NCBI GenBank assembly: GCA_009663005.1
Contig: VIGQ01000783.1
Location: forward strand, 30,001-40,000
Source: Actinidia chinensis
Taxonomy: Eukaryota; Streptophyta; Magnoliopsida; Ericales; Actinidiaceae
Reading direction: 5' to 3'
Length of the DNA stretch: 10,000 nucleotides
The translations under genes and the position numbers were made by a program. Numbering within the stretch: position 1 is the first letter of the stretch; each line of letters starts with the position of its first letter. Below are positions 1-7,991 of this stretch, piece after piece. The notes below the pieces were generated by a model. That model searched no databases, was not told the DNA's origin, and saw only the letters and a program-made list of their open reading frames with translations.

Positions 1-480
1 GTCAGACTCCTTAAACTGGCCTTAAGTCTGCCATTTTCATCTATTAAAGATAAATGACCCCCTTTATAACTTGGGCAATATTAAATGTTCTAAGGAACAG
101 GCCAATCTATCTGAATTTAGCCTAGGCTTTCGACTCTCTGTTCAAGGCTAAGTCGGAGCCGTTCGCCACGCTTTTTGGCGTTCGGACGCTCACTTTGGTT
201 GACAGTGTGAAATAGTAACCTGATCTCGAATGTTTTTTACCAAACTATACAATTCAACTCCAATCTTTTCTGAAACTCATCGAATATTAAGATACAACTC
301 AAAAGAGTTATCATACTCAAATTTCACCATAAATTTGAATCCTAACATACTAGATCTACAATTGAAGCTAAGTGTAAAACCCTAACTTAACTTTACATAT
401 GCTTAAATTTAAGTATTTAAGTGTATCCTTGCTTAATTTCGAGCTTGAACTTCAAATGGCCAAGAATTGAACTTCCTAAG

Positions 481-537
481 TTCTCTTTTTTTCCTTTCTT
501 TCTTTTCTTCTTTGCTCCTTCTTCTCTCTCTTCTCTG
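481..537. repeat. Pyrimidine-rich (TTC/CT) simple-sequence tract in the 3' LTR
   Basis: Almost pure C/T on the plus strand, that is a GA/GAA purine tract on the element's coding strand. It has a counterpart at 7627-7689 in the other LTR, but the two copies differ in length and unit order, as expected for slippage of a microsatellite inherited from the parent element. It produces spurious Lys/Arg/Glu-rich reading frames on the minus strand. Confidence 0.85.
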
Positions 538-660
538 TAGGTGTGTGGGTGGGTGAGTGTGAAGGATGTGTAAATATTTCTGAGACACATGGGAAACACC
601 CATGTGGCTTCCCCATTTTAAACTCACGGTTTCCCCTTTTTCTTGTCATTTTTAACTGTT

Positions 661-847
661 GGCGTTCGAACGCTCCTTTAGGGTTCGGAACTCTAGAGTT
701 CGAACTTCCCTTTAGGCGTTTGAACTTTAAGAAGGATTTTTGAATCTGGCGTTCGAACTCTCCTCTGGCTTACAGTTTGAAACATGCGAGACTTGAAATC
801 TGCATTTTGGCCTTAGCGTTCGAACTCCATATGGACGTTCGAACGCC
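661..847. repeat. Cluster of GTTCGAAC palindromes in the 3' LTR
   Basis: The palindrome core GTTCGAAC, often extended to GCGTTCGAACGC, occurs at 661-673, 696-703, 749-758, 816-825 and 835-847. Decayed versions with TTTGAA instead of TTCGAA are at 716-725 and about 773-782. The same cluster is present at 7814-7991 in the other LTR, so it belonged to the parent element. On the element's strand it sits about 160-350 bp inside the LTR start, in the upstream (U3-like) part. A role as a repeated protein-binding site is possible but is inference. Confidence 0.85.
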
Positions 848-1008
848 AAGAGCAAACTGTGGTCGAAAACGTGAATCTAAATCTTGGATTTACTCTAACT
901 TATTTTTGGTCCTTTTTGACTCTTAAGTCCTATTTCTAATAATTACATTACTTATTGGCAACGTCGTGTCCCTTACGATTTATGAAATTTACGGATCGGG
1001 GTGTTACA

Positions 1009-1022
1009 TTCTTCCCTCCTTT
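1009..1022 (-). promoter_or_regulatory. Polypurine tract (plus-strand DNA primer site)
   Basis: Read on the minus strand this is AAAGGAGGGAAGAA, 14 purines in a row, ending exactly where the 3' LTR starts (TGTAACACC). In LTR retrotransposons the RNase H-resistant polypurine tract at this position primes second-strand DNA synthesis. Its sequence and its abutment to the LTR fix both the LTR edge at 1008 and the orientation of the element. Confidence 0.9.
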
Positions 1023-1338
1023 ATAAAAGTGTGTCCTCTAAACTTGGTTAAACATTAACATCTTCCGTTGCCGCAACTCTGAACTCTGATAAAAAAACTC
1101 TTCGTATAATTGTATGTCTAGTTTGTGATAAATACCATTTTAATGGAGTTTTAACCCGTTGCGACTGCCTCTACTTTCCTCTGCCCTCCCTCTCATTGGG
1201 CAGTTAACAACATGGTAACCCATGTAAAACTACCAAGGCAATTCGTCGCCCTCCCTGAACATTGTTGGGTAGTTAGAATTACTAAAATGGTTCGTGGATA
1301 CAAAAGGAATTATTGGTATCAAGAGAACCAAACGTACC
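1023..1338 (-). other. 3' non-coding spacer between pol stop and polypurine tract
   Basis: About 315 bp with no readable protein. On the minus strand it holds a second purine-rich run (complement of 1174-1191) and an imperfect direct repeat starting GCCCTCCCT on the plus strand at 1183 and 1248, each followed by a related attggg/ttgggtagtta stretch. I see no gene. It corresponds to the 3' untranslated part of the element between the integrase-chromodomain stop and the LTR. Confidence 0.6.
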
Positions 1339-1600
1339 TCACTTCGTTTTGTGAACGTTCATATTCCCAATAAGATGGATACCGTTCTCTTAATTTCATC
1401 TTCTCGTTCCCAATTAGATTCTTCATATGAGTGAATTCTGTCAGACAACTCGCACTAACGGAATAACTTTGTTTCTAAGCACTGGTCCACGACGATCAAC
1501 GATCATGAATCGGGCGTTTCCGACATAGCTTAATCTTCCCTCAGTCCAAAGGATAATTATGAATCACATGAGCGGGGTCAATGACATATTTCGTAGACAT
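1339..1600 (-). pseudogene. Chromodomain-like C-terminal tail of integrase, broken
   Basis: After the integrase C-terminal motif, the minus strand reads FHVSMSTKYV and VIDPAHVIHNYP, then after frame changes VLRNKVIPLVRV (complement of about 1446-1481), YEESNWERE (1401-1427) and GNMNVHKTK, ending in TGA at 1341-1339. The spacing and the 'N+IPLV+V...YEE+xWE+E' pattern match the chromodomain at the end of Tekay/Del-type chromovirus integrases, which is thought to steer insertion to heterochromatin through histone-tail binding. At least two frameshifts interrupt it, so no functional domain can be made. The match is from memory of the family; a profile search would settle whether it is the canonical chromodomain or the divergent type. 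Confidence 0.78.
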
Positions 1601-2760
1601 TGAAACATGGAAGAAAACATTATGAATATGTGAAAGCTCTGGAGGAAGAGCCAATGCGATAAGCAACGGTGCCAATTCGTTTGAAGAATTTTGAATGGCC
1701 CTCTGTATCTTGGCTTCAACTTCCCTCTCTTAACAAAACGATTATCCCCTTGGAAGCGAGATATTTCAAAAACACGTGGTCTCCTTTCCCCCAAACTCTA
1801 AAATAGTCTCCTAACATCTGCATTGCTCTCTTGCGACTCTGTGCCGTTTGAAGTTTCTGTCGACTTACTTGTCTTATCGGTCGTCAGTTGATAAATTTCG
1901 GTCTAAAATTTGTCGTTCTCCAACTTCGGTCAACATATAGGCCGACCTACATTTCCTCCGGTAAAGTGCTTATATGGTGCCATTTCAATACTTGCGTGAA
2001 AATGTGTTGTAAGCAAAATTCTACAAGTGGTAAGTGCATTCATAATTTTCTTGGAAATCGAGTACACATAGCCGTAACAGTCTTTAAAGTCTGGATAGTT
2101 CTCCTGACTGTCCGTCCGTCTATGGATGGAAGGCGGTGCTAAAACTTAGCTCATTGCTAGAGCTCGTTGCAAGCTTTGTCCAAACTTAGATGGTAAACCT
2201 CGGAGCTCGATTCGAAACGATAGAAACTGGCGTTCTGTGAAGTCGACATAATTTCTAGTATGTAAAGGTTTGCGTACTTCGACAAAAGATGTAGTTCCTT
2301 CACTGGCAAAAATATGCCTGACTTAGTGAGGCGATCTACACATTACCCAAATGGCATTACAACCTCTGGGTAGTTCAAGTATCCAACTATAACATCCATC
2401 GTGAGTGCTCCATTTCCATCCGGTATTGATAAGCGATTGCAATAATTCATGCGGATTTTGATGTTTCTTCCTTGACTTGTTGACATGACAACATTACGAC
2501 ACAAATTCCTGTGTTATTCCTTCTTCAATTCAAACCACCAAAATGTTTCCTTCAGTCTCTATACATCTTTGTTTCCTCGTTGATGCATCGGAAACTTGGT
2601 ATTTGTGTCTTCCTCTAAACTTTGCCTTTTGACTTCGGGGTATGTTTGGAACCATAGCGGCCTTAAAACCCTAAGTGCCCTGTCTTGTACGTACAAATTC
2701 GCATTGGATTCACTAACATCTCCCTCAATACACTTTCCCACAAGTATGGATTCTTCTGGG
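1600..2760 (-). pseudogene. Integrase (zinc finger, DDE core, C-terminal region), inactivated
   Basis: Integrase joins the element's DNA to the host chromosome. Readable pieces on the minus strand, in order: CQQVKEETSKSA (2450-2485), the end of the HHCC zinc-binding region; a Met-Asp at 2394-2399 that matches the first catalytic Asp; VDRLTKSGIFLPVK (2298-2339); VSIVSNRAPRFT (2192-2227), where the family has S-D-R-D and the catalytic Asp is Asn; FHP followed by a TAG stop (2120-2122) and TDGQS, where the family has Gln; TIQTLKTVTAMC; APYKHFTGGNVGRPIC (1933-1980); KRGKLKPRYRGPFKIL (1684-1731) and LALPPELSHIHNVF (1613-1654). The Glu of the DDE triad falls on a 1-nt deletion near 2100. Pieces lie in all three frames. 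Upstream, weak similarity to the linker before the zinc finger continues to about 2760. Confidence 0.92.
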
Positions 2761-2909
2761 TTGCCCGTATCTTTACAATTTCTATCAAGGTCCGGTTGAG
2801 CGATCTGGTAGTAAGCATTGTATTAGTGTCCGGTGCACTACTTCGATCTCTGCTCTTTCTAACTCACGAGTTAGTGTACTTGGGACATGAACCTAGACCT
2901 GCTAGATTG

Positions 2910-3461
2910 CTGTCGACTTTCGGCTTAAAGCGTTGGCTACAAGCGTTGGCTTTTTCTTGGGTGAATTACTGAATAAGAATTCGTAATCTTTTATCAATCC
3001 AACCCTCTTCTCTGTCTCTTTTTTATTCTTTTCTGGTTAACAATATAAGCTCTTAGAGCAGTAAAAACTTCACATGTGACTCCATACAGTATGACGCCAA
3101 ATTTTCAATGCGATACCACGTGCGGCTAACTCAAATCATGAGTTGGATAATTCTAATCATGCGGTCCTCATTGTCTTAGGCATAGGCTAAATACTTTCCC
3201 ATGTTGTATTAAAATGCATCCTAACCCTCGATGTGAAACATCGCTGCTATATCGTGAAACCATCATTTCCGAAGCAAAGCTAAAATTGGTGCAGATACTA
3301 AGCATTTCTTCAAGATCTGAAAGCTCTCTCTCGCTTCTCATTCCCTTCGAGAATGAACGTTCTTCTTTCGTAGCTGTGCAATGCGTTGCAATTCTAGAGA
3401 AATCCTTCACAAATCTCCGATAATACCCAGCTAAACCCATAAAACTCCTAACTCTGCACAT
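2910..3461 (-). pseudogene. RT connection and RNase H domain, inactivated
   Basis: The longest surviving open stretch of the element (97 codons, 3461-3168) reads VRSFMGLAGYYRRFVKDF, the link between RT and RNase H in Ty3/gypsy polyproteins, then YSSDVSHRGLGCILIQHGK (3195-3251), the first RNase H motif. Past frameshifts come NYPTHDL (near 3150), GVTCEVFT (near 3080), QRR (near 3006), LIKDYEF (about 2979-2999) and VANALSRK (2917-2940). The last is normally VADALSR; the Asp, believed to be an active-site residue, is Asn here. RNase H removes the RNA strand during reverse transcription. Stops and frame changes separate these pieces, so the enzyme is lost. The ATG at 3461 is chance, not a real start. 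Confidence 0.93.
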
Positions 3462-3479
3462 TCGTGGCCCTCGGCCAAT

Positions 3480-4255
3480 TTTACATGGCTTTCAACATTT
3501 TGTGAGGACAACGGACCTCCCATCTCACTGATTATGTTGTCCTAAAAACGTCATACTTGATAGCCAAAACTCGCACTTCTTCAGCTTGGGGTATCAATCT
3601 TCTATTTCCGCAAGGTTTTGCAAAACACCCTTCAATGTTGCTCATGTTTCTGCAAAATTTTTTGAATAACTAAGATAATCTCAAGGAACAATAACAAATT
3701 GTCAAGAAAAGTTTGATACTCGATTCATCAAGTCCCTGAAGACGGCTGGCGCATTGGTAACTCCGAACGGTCATAAACGAGAAATTCATAATGGCCGTAT
3801 CTATTTCGGAACTGTCCTTTTTCTAGTCGCTCGCTCTAACCTTTAGTTGGTGATAACTGATCTCAAATCAATCTTTGACAGAACACTTGGGCACCTTGAA
3901 GCTGCTCAAACAAATCATCCACCCTTGGTAAAGGGCACTTATTTCTTAATGGTACCCTTATTCCAGCTCTCGGTAATCAATGGCCGGTAATCTCTTGTTC
4001 CGTCTTTCTTTCCGTAAACAACACTGTACTGGCGCCCCAGGAGGTGGAAACGATCGGGAGCTAATAAATCCTTTCTCTACAGATCTTTGAGTTGAATCTT
4101 CAATTCTTTCACTCTAAGGTGACATGCTATATGTGGGGCGTGCGAATAGGTCTAGTTCCCAGATTCAGATCTATATAAAAACTCAAATCTCTCGTCCACT
4201 AAGGAACCTGTTAACGCATCTTGGAAAAACATCGAAAATTCTCCGAACAACATGA
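3480..4255 (-). pseudogene. Reverse transcriptase domain, inactivated
   Basis: Minus-strand pieces in order: FDVFP (near 4230), RVKELKIQLKDL (near 4083-4118), EKGFISSRSFPPPGAPVQC (4021-4077) running on in frame into YGKKDGT, VPLRNKCPLPRVDDLF (3908-3955), KIDLRS with the first catalytic Asp (3858-3875), FRNRYGHYEFLV (3776-3811), FGVTNAPAVFRDLMNRV (3717-3767) and KLKKCEFWLSSMTFLG (3540-3587). All are hallmark blocks of Ty3/gypsy RT, which copies the element's RNA into DNA. The active-site Asp-Asp box should lie at about 3669-3690, but small indels leave no frame that gives two adjacent Asp. Stops and frameshifts elsewhere confirm it is dead. Confidence 0.95.
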
Positions 4256-4319
4256 TATCTTCAAGGTTGGTGGGAGCATGCGTGTCCCACCTACACTGCA
4301 TAGATGCCTTGACTTCTTT

Positions 4320-4760
4320 TTTGGATTAAGCGAACGGTTTTTCATAAAGAAATGGAGGTAGGGCGAGGCACAACGCCTACTCCTTCACAGATTAGTCTGA
4401 ATGAGCAAACGAGTGGAACACTACCGTTAAGTTCGCAATCAATGAGTGCACGAGGAATACAACCATTCCATCCATAGGATGACGTCAAAACCATGCATCT
4501 CTAAGCGTATTAGATTACGTACAAGGACACATCATTGACACGAATCTCACAAGAATTATAGACTCTGTCACACAATATAGAATCCCCGGAGGGCAATGAT
4601 CTATAACTCATATTCACGATGTACTGGGGAGGTAGTCAATAATACTCAAGAATTTGAAAACGATGAATGCGTGAACCTGAATCAATAGAATGCGTGCAGG
4701 TTGAGACCACAGATGGGAAGTATACCTGACACAAACTGAGTGTAGCTGGGGTCATTTTTC
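4320..4760 (-). pseudogene. Retropepsin-like aspartic protease domain, broken
   Basis: This domain would cut the Gag-Pol polyprotein. On the minus strand VSGILPICGLNLHAFY runs into a stop and frame change, after which the active-site motif IDSGS is read (4672-4686), followed in another frame by THSS. Downstream come SYRSLPSGDSILCDRV and CEIRVNDVSLYVI (about 4513-4551), then FDVILWMEWL (4460-4489), which matches the FDVILGMDWL block that closes plant gypsy protease domains. Position between the Gag zinc knuckles and RT fits the family order. The remaining stretch to 4260 is the linker to RT, where DTHAPTNLEDI (about 4262-4294) is the family-like remnant. Frame breaks make it non-functional. 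Confidence 0.88.
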
Positions 4761-4844
4761 CATGGTACAAGGTATTGCACAAGCTCTACCTTGTCGTGGC
4801 TGATTATTTCTCCTTTCGCTGGAGGCTGCTGTTGAGGCTAATGC

Positions 4845-5841
4845 CTATGTCCCAGCTTCCTTGATTTTATTTTCCATAGGACAATCTCTAATCTGTGGCC
4901 CCAGTCCCTTCTTGGCCACGCCCATAACAAGCCTACTTTCCATGCGACACTCACTCCCAAATGCTGCTTCTTCTGACAATTTGGACATGTGGCAACTCAT
5001 TGGATTTACTACACTTCCTTGACTCACTATATTTTCTTTGTCTGGGCTGATGAATTCCACTTGACGATCCTGAACTCTGTCGTTTTAACTTTGTCCTCTA
5101 CTCACTTTCTTCGATCCTCTTCCTTTTTTCGATTTTTCCGAAATTGAGACATCTCATTCATTGATTCCTCAACAATAGGGCTGGCATTAAGAACCTCCTA
5201 TGAGTAGGTAACCACATATTTCCACCGTTATCTTGTATGTTCCATCGTAATCCAACTTCAAAACCTCTCGCCTTGTCGCGAGATTCCGTCGACACAATTG
5301 AGGGGCAATATCGTATGTTTCCTAACTTGTCATTGTACACTACTACACTCATGTTCCTTTCTTTAAATTCAAAACTCCTTGATCTTCCTGATCTCGGACC
5401 ATTTTGGGAATACTCCTCGTTGAACTACTTCACAGAATCTAGGCCATAACCACAATGGCTCTAGTGGCTTCTTCAATTACCACCAATCAGTGCGGCTTCC
5501 TTCAAACATGAACTTGGCAAAAATCAACTTTTTTGTTCATCGGTCATGGAAAGATTTCGAACACCCTCTCGATTCCCAAGAGCCAAGACTCTGCAATCAT
5601 GGGATCGTCGTTCATAGAAATTAGAGATCTCCGCTGGCTGGAATTGCTTAATTGTGGTACGGCATCGCTCCTGCTCTGGCATTGGCATTGCCGGTTGTTG
5701 CGGTGCTTCATCGGGTTATTATTATGTGGACATCAGGACCACTTGGACAAGTCCCTCTAAAATCCTCTCATAACGGTCAACTCTGGTCTTTTGGGCTTCC
5801 GCCAACCCCCTCTCCGGACTCCGCCTCTTCTAGGCCGGCAT
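4845..5841 (-). pseudogene. gag (capsid/nucleocapsid), broken
   Basis: Gag would form the virus-like particle and bind the RNA. The likely start is the ATG at 5841-5839: it is followed by a stretch that gives the usual Tekay Met-Pro-Pro-Arg-Arg-like opening once a 1-2 nt frame slip is allowed for, and it sits about 180 nt after the primer site. Then come AEAQKTRVDRYERILEGL, a Pro/Gln-rich piece EAPQQPAMPMPEQ, capsid-type MSVVVYNDKLGNIRYC (5305-5352) and RDKARGFEVGLRW (5242-5280). The nucleocapsid zinc knuckles are CPNCQKKQHLG (starting 4987) and a second ending IRDCPMEN (4869-4892), both frame-broken. About 300 codons match the usual length. Stops and frameshifts are frequent. Confidence 0.88.
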
Positions 5842-6020
5842 CACTTCTACAACATATCAAACGTTTAGACATGTTTCAATGACACTTTGCTACATTACCT
5901 TTCTAATACAGCATAGTATACCTAACATATAGCGTACATTCATCTAGTAGTCGTAGCTCTATCTAGACGTGACTCAATCTTATGGTGTAAACTATAGCTC
6001 TGTGTACGTATAAACCTATT
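5842..6020 (-). other. 5' leader between primer site and gag
   Basis: About 180 bp of non-coding sequence between the primer-binding site and the presumed gag start. In this class of element the leader carries packaging signals, but nothing specific can be recognised here. Confidence 0.6.
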
Positions 6021-6039
6021 AACCTTGTGCTCTATACCA
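6021..6039 (-). promoter_or_regulatory. Primer-binding site for initiator-methionine tRNA
   Basis: On the minus strand the sequence is TGGTATAGAGCACAAGGTT. The first part matches TGGTATCAGAGC, the complement of the 3' end of plant initiator-Met tRNA, with one base (C) deleted; the AGGTT further on also fits the tRNA complement. First-strand DNA synthesis would start here. It lies 4-5 bp from the inferred inner end of the 5' LTR, where it is expected. Confidence 0.85.
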
Positions 6040-6708
6040 CTCTAATCACTCCCCCCGCAACCCGGGCCTATGCGAATCTCGTGGGCGCGATGGCCGACGG
6101 TTGCCTGCCAAGCCACTTGCCTTGAACCTGTGCATTCTCATTCAAAATACCATAATAATTTTTCTTTTGTCGGAAAGCGTCATAACTAAAAATATAAATA
6201 AAAGTGACACGTCCATACCGTAATACAAAGCTGTGTCTAAGTATTTACTTTATATAATGCCCAGTCTAAATAGGAATCATACGTAGTCTTCAAGACATAA
6301 TCGGGTCTAGCCCACAAAATACATACAAGGAGCCCCTCGGCTAACAAACTACAATCTATGCTTCAACCTCGTCCGATGGTTCTTTACTACTTTGGCTTCC
6401 TGAAAAGGTTTTCCAAAACGTAAAGCTAAAACTTTGTGAATAACATAAATGGCATGAACATAAAATAACATGGATTGGTTTTTCATATCTACATAGCATA
6501 GTTAAACTAAACATGTAATCTCATTTTTTTTAACTGAATCTCACGTAAACATAGCTTGACATTATCATAAACATAACGTGACATAAACTTTCATATCTTC
6601 TTGAAATCATGGCAATATCGTAGGGTGTAAATACTTCGGCATAACATACTATTACTAGCCCGTAGAGGCGATGGGTGGCTCTTTAAAGGCCATAGATCTC
6701 TATCTACC

Positions 6709-6738
6709 GGATGGGTCTTATTTCAACGTACCCCATCC
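6709..6738. repeat. Inverted repeat in the 5' LTR
   Basis: ggatgggt (6709-6716) and accccatcc (6730-6738) are complementary except for one unpaired base, with a 13-nt loop. It could form a stem in the LTR transcript. The matching part of the other LTR is outside the window, so conservation cannot be judged. Confidence 0.5.
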
Positions 6739-7228
6739 ATCTGAGGCTATCTGGCTTGATTAAAGGTCCCGCCAGAAAGACCCGAGTACCACCATGCCAT
6801 ACATACTTGAAACATACATGCTTTTCATGTAATTTTATGCTAGACCTTTAATTCGTTAAACATGTATCCATGGGTTTCGATACATAACATAATAGCAATT
6901 TGTATACTTCTGCTAGACATGACATTTTTAGCATAACATATTCATTTTATACATTGAAATATGGAAACTATTTCCTATGCATCATATAGATTGAAAATAT
7001 TTTTTTGGGGAAAAAAAGGGGGATACTTAGTTTTTCTTCATGCATCATGCTACGCCCTAGTTCTCTTGTTAGGTGCTACCCGCGGTCCCTACAATTGAGG
7101 TAAGAAACGTCAAGACTAAGTTCGATTAGACATTAACTAATAAAAGTCTGGACTAACTCTTAATATTCTGTTTTAGATCAAGACGTCTTACCTCATGGCC
7201 TAAGTCCTCCATTTATATCTATAAAGAC

Positions 7229-7238
7229 CTTTATAACT
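7229..7238 (-). promoter_or_regulatory. Candidate TATA element of the LTR
   Basis: The minus strand reads GTTATAAAGG here, and the same ten bases are kept in the 3' LTR at 61-70, while a nearby TATAAAT-like sequence (7207-7219) is not. Position about 910 bp from the LTR start would give a long U3, which is plausible for a 2.1-kb LTR. There is no direct evidence of transcription. Confidence 0.2.
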
Positions 7239-7322
7239 TGGGCAATGATTAAATGTTCTAAGGAAAAGGCCAATCTATCTAATTTAGCTAGGCTTCGAAC
7301 TGCTCTGTTCAAGGCTAAGTCA

Positions 7323-7352
7323 GGCGTTCGCACGCTTGGCGTTCGGACGCTC
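7323..7352. repeat. Tandem pair of GGCGTTCGNACGCTY units in the 5' LTR
   Basis: Two adjacent 15-bp units, ggcgttcgcacgctt and ggcgttcggacgctc, differ at two positions. The 3' LTR has the decayed equivalent at about 158-191. They resemble the palindrome GGCGTTCGAACGCT found at 7814, so they look like a further part of the same motif family. Confidence 0.75.
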
Positions 7353-7626
7353 ACTGGGTTGACAGTGTGAATAGTAACTGAGTCTCAATGTTTTTACTCA
7401 AACTATACCAATTCAACTCCAATCTTTCTGAAACTCCTGATATAAATACAACTCAAAAGAGTTTCATACTCACATTCAACCATAAATTTGAACCCGAACA
7501 TATAGATCTAAATTGGAAGCTAAGTAAAACTCTAACTTTACATATGGCTTCAATTTAAGTATTTTAAGGTGTATACCTTGCTTAATTTGGAGCTTGAGCT
7601 TCAAATGGCGAGATTGAACTCCCAAT

Positions 7627-7689
7627 TTCTCTTTTCTTCTTTCTTCTTCCTTTCTTTCTTCTTCTTCTTTTCTCTCGTTTCTCTCTCTA
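7627..7689. repeat. Pyrimidine-rich simple-sequence tract in the 5' LTR
   Basis: Almost pure C/T on the plus strand (GAA/GA on the element's strand), the partner of 481-537. Length and unit order differ from that copy. Confidence 0.85.
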
Positions 7690-7813
7690 TCCGAGGGTGT
7701 GTGTGGTTGAGTGTGAAGGATGTGTATATTTTTGTCTGAGATATATGGGAAATCATCCCATGTGCTTCCATTGTAAATCCGGTGTTCCTTTTTTCTTGTC
7801 ATTTTTAACTGTT

Positions 7814-7991
7814 GGCGTTCGAACGCTCTTTGGCGTTCAGCTCCTGGAGTTCGACCGTCCCTTTAGGCGTTCGAACTCTAAGAGGATTTTTGAATCTGTC
7901 GTTCGAACTCTCTGGCTTACCGTTCGAACATGCGAGACTGAATCTGCATTTTGGCCTTAGCGTTCGAACTCCATATGGACGTTCGAACGCC
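7814..7991. repeat. Cluster of GTTCGAAC palindromes in the 5' LTR
   Basis: CGTTCGAAC cores occur at 7814-7827 (full GGCGTTCGAACGCT), 7866-7877, 7899-7909, 7920-7929, 7960-7970 and 7979-7991, with degenerate members at 7832-7838 and 7849-7856. They lie about 150-330 bp inside the LTR start on the element's strand. This copy keeps TTCGAA at two positions where the 3' LTR has TTTGAA. Confidence 0.87.

Larger units (their letters stand above)
1..1008 (-). repeat. 3' LTR of the retrotransposon, partial
   Basis: This stretch aligns along its whole length with about 7184-8144. Shared blocks include ctttataacttgggcaat (63-80 and 7228-7245), the GTTCGAAC-rich block (661-847 and 7814-7991) and the terminal cgatttatg...gggtgttaca. 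The inner boundary is TGTTACA at 1002-1008 (TGTAACA on the element's strand), directly followed by the polypurine tract. Its other end lies left of base 1. It would have supplied the polyadenylation signals of the element. Differences from the 5' LTR include many single-base insertions and deletions. No gene lies inside; predicted short proteins here come from the pyrimidine-rich tract and are not real. Confidence 0.93.

Noticed and set aside
481..537. Pyrimidine tract plus gtag as an intron 3' splice site
   Set aside because: The tract lies in an LTR on the non-coding strand of the element, and no exon follows; it is a simple repeat.
661..847. Palindrome cluster read as heat-shock elements or a CRISPR array
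   Set aside because: Heat-shock elements need two bases between the GAA and TTC halves, here there are none; spacing is irregular and repeats are too short for CRISPR.
1888..2142. 84-codon plus-strand frame
   Set aside because: It is antisense to the integrase remnants (TDGQS, TIQTLK, GRPIC) and has no recognisable content.
2596..2972. Overlapping plus-strand frames of 67 and 95 codons
   Set aside because: Antisense to the integrase N-terminal and RNase H end pieces, including VANALSRK at 2917-2940.
5533..5882. Plus-strand frames of 75 and 76 codons, one with a hydrophobic look
   Set aside because: Antisense to the gag start and its Pro/Gln-rich stretch; the apparent membrane segment reflects the complementary composition.
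7476..7802. 108-codon minus-strand frame in the 5' LTR
   Set aside because: Its Lys/Arg/Glu-rich centre is the translated GA tract; the aligned frames in the other LTR (417-627) are shorter and shifted, so no protein is conserved.
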